Of a DNA stretch of 40,001 nucleotides, positions 34,549 through 40,001 are shown in pieces; the stretch's first letter is position 1; each line of letters opens with the position of its first letter. Source of the stretch: Saprospiraceae bacterium (GTDB taxonomy: Bacteria; Bacteroidota; Bacteroidia; Chitinophagales; Saprospiraceae); NCBI GenBank assembly GCA_025056735.1, contig JANWVR010000141.1:1-40001 (forward strand), in the 5' to 3' direction. The position numbers were made by a program, and so were the translations under genes. Under the pieces are notes generated by a model. It saw nothing but the letters and a program-made list of their open reading frames with translations, searched no databases and was not told the origin of the DNA.

Positions 34549-35670
34549 TTACCGCTGAAGCGAGCGGTTTTGAAAAATCCAGCCTACGCGCACATCGAAA
34601 AGGTCAGCGACATGGCGATGTGCCTTGAGCGTGCTGCCAATGAGCAAGCCGTTGCCAATAGTGTAGAAGAGGCCATAGCGCTGATACAGGGCATCCGTCT
34701 CACGCGCCTGATTAAAGACATAGGCGCCCATGTGCACGTTGAAACGCACACGCCCGGCCAACAATTCATGTCCGAAGAGCAGGCCACCCAACCAGGCGCT
34801 GCCGTCATTGCCCTGCAGATCTAAGCGAGCGCGTTTCCAGCCGTCGCGTATCCACTCTGTGCCCACCGACAGCGCGCTGAGCCGCCCGACGCGACGCCCC
34901 ACCGCCGCCATGGCGCCCCACAACCACTGCACCTCGCCGCGCGCAAACGACCCATCGGCCAGCACTGTCTTGGCAGAGCCAACCGCATGCACCCAGCCAA
35001 AATGGCGCGGCTCGGTACGCCACAAACCTGTCCGCGGCGCACGCTGCACGACGCCCGGCTGGATAGCATACGACATTCCTGCATTCCAGGTCGGAAAGTT
35101 CATGCCCTTGTTGGGCAAACGCATGCCGCCGTTCGAGATGTGATTGTAGTTAAACCCCATCGTAACCTCACAGCGTGGCGTAGCGCGGTAGTGCAGGTGC
35201 ACGTTGAGCATCGCCAGCAGGTTGATGTGCGAACTGAAGAACAGATTGGTTGGGTTGTCCTCAGCATCATAAACTCTGCTGACATAGGCCATGCCCAGCC
35301 CCGTCTGCAGGGAAGCATATAGCCGCCGACTCGCACCGAACATCGGCTCCACATACGCCGCCGAGGCTACGCTGTGCCCCAAAGTACAAGGGTTGTCGAA
35401 GTCAAAGTAATAGAACACAAAACCGCGCTTCGCCACAACACCCGTGCGCTCGGTGCGCTCAGGCCGCGACTCTATCCATTGCACGTTGACCTCCACGCCG
35501 CGCGGCTTCGTCTTAGAAACGTTGATCAACTCGCGCGAGTGAGGTATGATGAAGCCACGGTGCGCGCGAATGCCTATCAGTACTGGATTACAAACAGCAT
35601 TAGGCGTTTGCGCCCAGGCGCACAGGAGCCTCGAAGCAAGCAGCAGTCCGGTGAATACATGTCGTTTCAT
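34549..35670 (-). CDS. PagL-like lipid A 3-O-deacylase (acyloxyacyl hydrolase family)
   Basis: 373 residues. The N-terminal signal (MKRHVFTGLLLASRLLCAWA, then QT) points to export. The PagL signature is at FNYNHISNGGMRLPNKGMNF (173-192), giving the His-Ser pair (H177, S179) of the outer-membrane active site. The rest is built of beta-strand-like segments, as expected for an outer-membrane barrel. It would remove an ester-linked acyl chain from lipid A. It is much longer than classical PagL (about 150-170), so extra strands or a second domain are present. ATG 35670 is used; the ATG at 35706 adds 12 non-signal residues. Confidence 0.75.
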   Translation of the reverse strand: MKRHVFTGLLLASRLLCAWAQTPNAVCNPVLIGIRAHRGFIIPHSRELINVSKTKPRGVEVNVQWIESRPERTERTGVVAKRGFVFYYFDFDNPCTLGHSVASAAYVEPMFGASRRLYASLQTGLGMAYVSRVYDAEDNPTNLFFSSHINLLAMLNVHLHYRATPRCEVTMGFNYNHISNGGMRLPNKGMNFPTWNAGMSYAIQPGVVQRAPRTGLWRTEPRHFGWVHAVGSAKTVLADGSFARGEVQWLWGAMAAVGRRVGRLSALSVGTEWIRDGWKRARLDLQGNDGSAWLGGLLFGHELLAGRVRFNVHMGAYVFNQARETDALYQRYGLFYTIGNGLLIGSTLKAHRHVADLFDVRVGWIFQNRSLQR

Positions 35671-35873
35671 GGCGCTAAAATCAGTATTCCCATCTGTTAG
35701 CTGCATGCTTTCCCCGTAAATTGCATCTGTGCAGAGCAGTTACTGACCGCTGCCCTCTGCTATGGAAGGCAAGAGAAAACGCTCTTTGCGGCATCTCTTC
35801 AGACTTATGAGAGCAATAAAATCCCGGAAAAATTGCGCAAACCGATGATCCTGTCTGGGAACGGCATTTTGCT

Positions 35874-36647
35874 TCAATACCGAAGCCCCCAAAACCACGG
35901 TTTTTCAGCCTTTTTTTGCTCGGCGACGTACTTGCGCACCACTTCACGGTATTCTTTCAAAGAAACCTTTTTGCCTTTGACTTTCGTTTTAGGCAACTCC
36001 AGCTCTGCCTTTAGCGGGCGCAGGTCAATTCGGTCGGCTGTGATAATCATCGCGCCGTTGTTGTAGTTGGCCTCTAAAATGAGGCCGGGCAGGCCACAGA
36101 GGTCTTCTGGCCCGGCGGGTACTGGCAGGTCTAAGGCAAACCAAACCTCGACGCGATGGCCTTTGAGAGAGTCTTCCCACACGGCATTCATGCAAACGTA
36201 GCCGGCCACCTCTTTCAAGTCGTTGAGTACCTTCCATTGCGGGCAGTGCAGACTGTCCTCAATGAGGTAGAGGCGGCCTTCCGCTTTTACGATGTCAAAC
36301 ATCCGCTGGCGCTCAAAGTCGCGATAAAATAGCAGTGGCTCCTTGCGCCAGGCGTAGCCTACCCACTCCACTTCGGCTTTTTCATCGGACTCTTCGTATC
36401 GGCTGCGCTGAGGCGAGAAGTAAAAGCGCATATACTCTTTCCACTCGGAGCGGTTGCCCCACATGTAGGCGGCCTGCTCGCGTTCGCGCGCAGAAACGTA
36501 GTCCAATGCCGCCATTCTCTTGACCCAATCGTGGACAACTAAGTAGCGGATTTCGCCTTCAGCTACCTGGCCGAGGGCAGTGGCGCTTATGGCAAGGAAA
36601 ACGGTAAGGCCTATGAAAAAGAGCGGCTTGTGGATGCTCGTGTTCAT
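35874..36647 (-). CDS. GLPGLI family protein
   Basis: 257 residues with a signal peptide (MNTSIHKPLFFIGLTVFLAI, cleaved near ATALGQ). The family-naming motif GLPGLILE is present near residue 188, with a conserved cysteine just before it (LCGLPG). Function is unknown. Members are typically encoded next to a large CarboxypepD_reg/beta-barrel protein, as here: the start lies 27 bases after the barrel gene's stop on the same strand. The two are probably one operon. Confidence 0.92.
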   Translation of the reverse strand: MNTSIHKPLFFIGLTVFLAISATALGQVAEGEIRYLVVHDWVKRMAALDYVSAREREQAAYMWGNRSEWKEYMRFYFSPQRSRYEESDEKAEVEWVGYAWRKEPLLFYRDFERQRMFDIVKAEGRLYLIEDSLHCPQWKVLNDLKEVAGYVCMNAVWEDSLKGHRVEVWFALDLPVPAGPEDLCGLPGLILEANYNNGAMIITADRIDLRPLKAELELPKTKVKGKKVSLKEYREVVRKYVAEQKKAEKPWFWGLRY

Positions 36648-36674
36648 GTTTTTGGTCAGGTGGATAAAGCGGTT

Positions 36675-39518
36675 TTAAAAAATAATGATGCCCTCTCTAT
36701 CGCTCCCTACTTTGCCCGCGTGGCCGCGGAAGTTGTAACTGACGCTGAGCATGAAATATCGGGCCAGCGTGGGAGCAACGCTGGTCGTGATAAAGTTTTG
36801 CGTTCCGCGCTGGTTGACGGTAATGCGGCGGTTGAGCAGGTCGAAGGCCGCCAATCGCATTTCCATGCGGTTTTTCGGCCCCAGCAGGCGGCGCACCGAG
36901 GCGTTGACGATGGGCACTTCCTGGCGGAAATCGAAAGTTGGATTGCTGAAGAAGCGATAGTTAAAATTACTTTCAAAAAAAGTTTTGGAGACGAATTCCC
37001 ATTTGACAGAGGCCCCAGCCGAATAGCTGCGAATGCGCTGGTTGAGGTCGCTTTGAATGGAGTAGGAAATGTTGTTGAAATCTGCGTCGCCGTTGGCGCT
37101 GAAGAACAATTTCGAGCCGGGCGTGAAGTTGATGGAAGCATTCAGTCCCCAGTTGCGGTCGTCGGTTTCGTTGCGCACATCGTTGACGAAGGCGGGCGTG
37201 AGGTGACGGCCGGCATTTCCGCCAAAAGAGACAGACAGGCGATTTTTCACAATGGGCACATTGCCCCACCAGTACGACCACAGAGACTGCCCGCCAGCGA
37301 CGTTCTCCGGGCGGGTGAAGGTGATGATGCCGAGGCTGTCAGAGCGCTCGACACGCTGGTTATAGACAATCTGGCTTTCAAACCAGCGGGCGTCGAAGCG
37401 AAAGCCCATGCTGGCGAAGGAGGCGTCGTCCCAATAAAAAGTGCTGAACTCGAAGTTGTGCGCACGCTCGGGGCCCAGTTGCGGGTTGCCGATACTCTGG
37501 AAGGCCGGGTTGGTGAAGATGGGAATGGGCTGCAGATTGGCAAAAGACGGCGCCGACACGCGGTATGTGTATTCGATATCGAAACTAAGGTTATCCGTGG
37601 GCTCAACCTCGATGGAAGCGTAAGGGATGAGGTCTTCAAAGGTGCGCCGGATGGGCGGGGCCAGTAGCGGCAGGTCGCGGTCGCGGGCGAAGCGCCCGTT
37701 GAGGGCGAGCTGCTGGCCGGCTAAGCCAATGGTGGCGTTGAAGCCCTCCACCAAATACCGAATACTGGAGCCAAGCCGATAGTATTGCTCGGCAAAGCCG
37801 TAGAAAACGCTCAGGCTATCTACGCGGGCATCGCCTCGGTCGGGCGCCCGCACCTGGCGGTTGGCGTCGTTTTCGGAGTATCGGGCATTAGCAAAAGTCT
37901 GCCAGAACCAGCGCTCGCCCAGCGGCTCGGAGTACAGAGCGCTGCTTTTGAATTGCCGCCCGTCGGCGTCGTTGAGGTTGCGCGTGCGGAGTTGCTCGAG
38001 GCGTTCAAAGGGTATAAAGAGTTGGTTTTGAGAAAAGAAGCGCTCGCGTTGGTCGGAGACCTCTTGGTTGTAGCCTGCGCTGAGGGCAAAGGCGCGTCCG
38101 GGTTTGCGGAAGCGATGCCGAAAGACGGCGGAGGTGTTGAGCATCCAGACCTGTTGGTCGGCGCCGTTGTCGGCGCGGATGCGGTTGATGGTGCTGGTGG
38201 ATGCGTCGCTGTCAAAAAAGCGCTGCTGGCGTCGCTCGTCGTCTTCGGAACGGCTCAGGCGCAGGTCGCCTTTGAGCACCAGTACGTTGAGCGAGTCGAA
38301 GTTATGCTCAAAGCGCGTTTGGATGCGGTGGTTGCCGCGGAAGCTGTTGCGCCCAAGAGTATCGGTGTTGCTGAAGGCGCCCGTATTCAGAAAGTTGTCG
38401 CGCCGGGCAAATTCTTCCAAGTCCAGAAAGGTCTGGTTGTAGACGTAGCTAGCGTTGGCCTTCGTTTTTTTATTGTCAAAATTGTAGTTTACGCCGCCCC
38501 CGGCGTTTCGCGTGAAGCCGCGTCCGTCGAAGTAGTTGAGCAGGTCGGCCTCAGCGGTGGAAAAATAAATTCCCGTGGGCATGCCACCGAAGCCAAAGTC
38601 GTCGCCGTCGAGCGCCTGAAACGTCCCCTGGCCCTTAAATTCGCTGTAATCTTCCCAGTTGACGCCGGTTTCATTGATGTTGTTGCCATAGCCGATGAGG
38701 GAAAACTGATGGCGGTCATCGAAGCGGTTGTAGCTGGCCCGGCTGGCCCAGCGCTCGTCGGAGCCGCCCGCGAGCGTGGCCTTGCCAAAAGCGCCTTTCT
38801 TGTATTCTTCCTTGAGTTCCAAGTTCATTGCCCGCTCTTCTTTGCCGTCGTCAATGCCGAGCAGGCGGGCGATTTCGGATTTTTCATCAAACACCTGGAC
38901 TTTGGAAATGGTCTCGGCGCCGAGGTTTTTGGTGGCCAGTTTTGGGTCGCTGCCGAAGAAAGTCTTGCCGTCCACATAGACGCGGCGCACGTCGCGGCCC
39001 TGGGCTTTAATGTTGCCAGCTTCGTCCACCTCAATGCCGGGCAGGCGGCGCAACAGGTCTTCTACCGTGGAGCCGGGCGGCACTTTGAACATAGTGGCAT
39101 CGTACTCGATGGTGTCGCCCCGGATAAACAGTGGTGCCTTAGCCGTGCGGATCACTACTTCCATCAGCTCGCGCTGGATGGGCTTGAGCGTCAACCGGCC
39201 CAAGTCCACCGTCTCGCTTTCAGCAGGCGACAGATGCTGCTGGTAAGGCAGGTAGCCCACATAAGAGATTTTGAGCAAATAAGCGGTGTTTCGGATGTTT
39301 TTGAAGGCAAAAGCGCCCTGGGCGTCGCTGCGTGCAAAGGTTACCAGCGTCGAGTCGGCCGGGTTGAGCAGCATGACGGTAGCCAGGGCTGCTGGTTCTC
39401 CAACGGTGTCGGTGGCCACAACGCCTTTCAGGGTTATTCGGCTGGGGAGTTGGGCGGTCAGGGCATTCGCCCAAAGGCAAAGGCTGGCTATGAACAGCCG
39501 GAAGAGTATTTTTTTCAT
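36675..39518 (-). CDS. Outer-membrane receptor-like beta-barrel protein with CarboxypepD_reg domain
   Basis: 947 residues. After a signal peptide (MKKILFRLFIASLCLWANAL) comes a carboxypeptidase-like regulatory domain (LKGVVATDTVGEPAALATVM, about 28-47, to VGYLPYQQHL). A plug-like region follows (PPGSTVEDLLRRLPGIEVDE, RRVYVDGKTFFGSDPKLAT). A long C-terminal barrel, typical of the OMP_b-brl_3 type, ends in SYNFRGHAGKVGS. It resembles TonB-dependent receptors, but no TonB box was identified. The start ATG 39518 is placed at the signal peptide, not at the frame's first codon. It is the first gene of an operon with the GLPGLI protein. Confidence 0.9.
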   Translation of the reverse strand: MKKILFRLFIASLCLWANALTAQLPSRITLKGVVATDTVGEPAALATVMLLNPADSTLVTFARSDAQGAFAFKNIRNTAYLLKISYVGYLPYQQHLSPAESETVDLGRLTLKPIQRELMEVVIRTAKAPLFIRGDTIEYDATMFKVPPGSTVEDLLRRLPGIEVDEAGNIKAQGRDVRRVYVDGKTFFGSDPKLATKNLGAETISKVQVFDEKSEIARLLGIDDGKEERAMNLELKEEYKKGAFGKATLAGGSDERWASRASYNRFDDRHQFSLIGYGNNINETGVNWEDYSEFKGQGTFQALDGDDFGFGGMPTGIYFSTAEADLLNYFDGRGFTRNAGGGVNYNFDNKKTKANASYVYNQTFLDLEEFARRDNFLNTGAFSNTDTLGRNSFRGNHRIQTRFEHNFDSLNVLVLKGDLRLSRSEDDERRQQRFFDSDASTSTINRIRADNGADQQVWMLNTSAVFRHRFRKPGRAFALSAGYNQEVSDQRERFFSQNQLFIPFERLEQLRTRNLNDADGRQFKSSALYSEPLGERWFWQTFANARYSENDANRQVRAPDRGDARVDSLSVFYGFAEQYYRLGSSIRYLVEGFNATIGLAGQQLALNGRFARDRDLPLLAPPIRRTFEDLIPYASIEVEPTDNLSFDIEYTYRVSAPSFANLQPIPIFTNPAFQSIGNPQLGPERAHNFEFSTFYWDDASFASMGFRFDARWFESQIVYNQRVERSDSLGIITFTRPENVAGGQSLWSYWWGNVPIVKNRLSVSFGGNAGRHLTPAFVNDVRNETDDRNWGLNASINFTPGSKLFFSANGDADFNNISYSIQSDLNQRIRSYSAGASVKWEFVSKTFFESNFNYRFFSNPTFDFRQEVPIVNASVRRLLGPKNRMEMRLAAFDLLNRRITVNQRGTQNFITTSVAPTLARYFMLSVSYNFRGHAGKVGSDREGIIIF

Positions 39519-39689
39519 ACGGCAAGCAGGCGTATCGAATGGTTTAATTTGTGAGTAAAAGTGCGTCGTGCAAGCCATGCGCCCGGCACTTTAACGCCCT
39601 CAAAGAAGGTGCTTGAAATCCGCGCTTTGTTGCATCAAACACGAAAAAAAGAGCAGTCTGCACCTCGAGGGGTTGCATCCACTCCCTGT

Positions 39690-39697
39690 CAAAGGTA
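39690..39697 (-). promoter_or_regulatory. -7 box of the receptor/GLPGLI operon
   Basis: The minus strand reads TACCTTTG (39697-39690). It is 171 bases upstream of the ATG at 39518, so the leader would be about 165 bases long. It lies in the divergent region shared with the last gene. Confidence 0.45.
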
Positions 39698-39741
39698 CAG
39701 CCTGCCCGGCAAACAAACTGCCGCAGGGAGCGTTACCCTCT

Positions 39742-39749
39742 TACCTTTG
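39742..39749 (+). promoter_or_regulatory. -7 box of the rightmost gene
   Basis: TACCTTTG matches TAnnTTTG exactly, followed by CA as at other boxes in the window (TTTGCA). It lies 136 bases before the ATG at 39886, giving a leader of about 130 bases. Confidence 0.5.
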
Positions 39750-39828
39750 CAACGTTGTAAAGCTGCGGGCACGGCGCTTTTTGAGGCAACTACCTTCTCT
39801 GACGCCTCATCATAAGAGCCGCCTCACC

Positions 39829-39843
39829 GGCGTTGCAAACGCC
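39829..39843 (+). other. Hairpin in the leader of the rightmost gene
   Basis: GGCGTT (39829-39834) pairs with AACGCC (39838-39843) around a 3-base loop. It lies 42 bases before the ATG of the last gene, inside the predicted leader. No T-run follows. Confidence 0.3.
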
Positions 39844-39885
39844 TACAAACGTTCACCTAACCGTACTCGTCCTCTTTCCAATCAT

Positions 39886-40001
39886 ATGCGTATTCTGCTC
39901 TTTCTCGCCCTGTTTTGCCTGACGGCAGCCCGCGCGTGGGCACAGCCGGCCTCTGAACCCAAGCTCATCCAGTTCTCCGGGTTGGTGATTACCAACTTAG
40001 A
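39886..40001 (+). CDS. Start of an exported protein, probably CarboxypepD_reg-like (3' end outside window)
   Basis: ATG 39886 opens a frame to the right edge, 38 residues. The first 20 are a clear signal peptide (MRILLFLALFCLTAARAWAQ). The following KLIQFSGLVITNL resembles the first strand of carboxypeptidase-like regulatory domains in small Bacteroidota envelope proteins (pattern IQFSGVV). The domain call is tentative because little is visible. It is divergent from the receptor gene, which carries the same domain type, and has its own -7 box. Confidence 0.65.
   Translation, partial: MRILLFLALFCLTAARAWAQPASEPKLIQFSGLVITNL

Noticed and set aside
36630-37667. 345-codon open frame on the plus strand opposite the 3' part of the receptor gene
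   Set aside because: Antisense shadow of the receptor gene with no recognisable domain or promoter box.
37785-39554. 589-codon open frame on the plus strand opposite the receptor gene
   Set aside because: It is antisense to a well-supported outer-membrane protein. Its translation is repetitive in Val, Ala and Gly with no domain, as expected from the codon bias of the true strand.

Overview
The window looks like a chromosomal segment from a member of the Bacteroidota, of moderately high GC (judged by eye, not computed). Three things point there. First, promoter boxes of the Bacteroidota form TAnnTTTG (TACCTTTG, TAACTTTG, TATCTTTG, TATTTTTG) lie upstream of many genes. Second, genes generally lack clear Shine-Dalgarno sequences. 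Third, several lineage-typical families are present: a GLPGLI protein, a CarboxypepD_reg/beta-barrel receptor, a helix-hairpin-helix barrel protein and an AAA-like/PD-(D/E)XK protein. Genus cannot be told from the sequence.

Layout: 1-4.1 kb holds a gene tail, a TerB-like hypothetical gene (minus), two adjacent sugar-phosphate isomerase genes (a dual-specificity PGI/PMI-type SIS protein and canonical Pgi) and a Fur-family regulator. 4.1-20.3 kb is a complete S10-spc-alpha supercluster in canonical order (rpsJ to rplQ, with secY, map, infA, rpmJ and rpoA; no adk). It starts at a well-formed promoter before rpsJ and ends in a strong intrinsic terminator after rplQ. 20.35-23.2 kb holds tRNA-Ser(UGA) with its own promoter and terminator, folP and a POT-family peptide transporter. 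23.2-24.5 kb holds a 43-residue single-span membrane protein gene whose stop codon overlaps the best start of an alpha/alpha-toroid protein gene. A 548-base stretch without convincing genes follows.

25.0-40 kb is rich in envelope genes. It contains a miaE-like gene and a divergent acpH-like gene around a 12-base palindrome. Next come an M1 metallopeptidase fused to a probable outer-membrane barrel, an HHH-domain barrel protein, a single-gene ATPase-nuclease fusion, an aspartate-type aminotransferase, a PagL-like lipid A deacylase, and a GLPGLI protein in an operon with a large receptor-like barrel. The last gene is cut by the window edge and begins with a signal peptide.

No CRISPR array, insertion sequence, prophage or recognised multi-gene defence cassette is visible. 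The best leads for something undescribed are a structured RNA candidate between rpsJ and rplC, the overlapping small-membrane-protein/toroid pair, the ATPase-nuclease fusion, the peptidase-barrel fusion, and a G9 tract at the start of a Gly/Arg-rich tail on ribosomal protein S3. Several promoter boxes overlap in-frame TTG codons at the front of long reading frames. I used these to move gene starts downstream.
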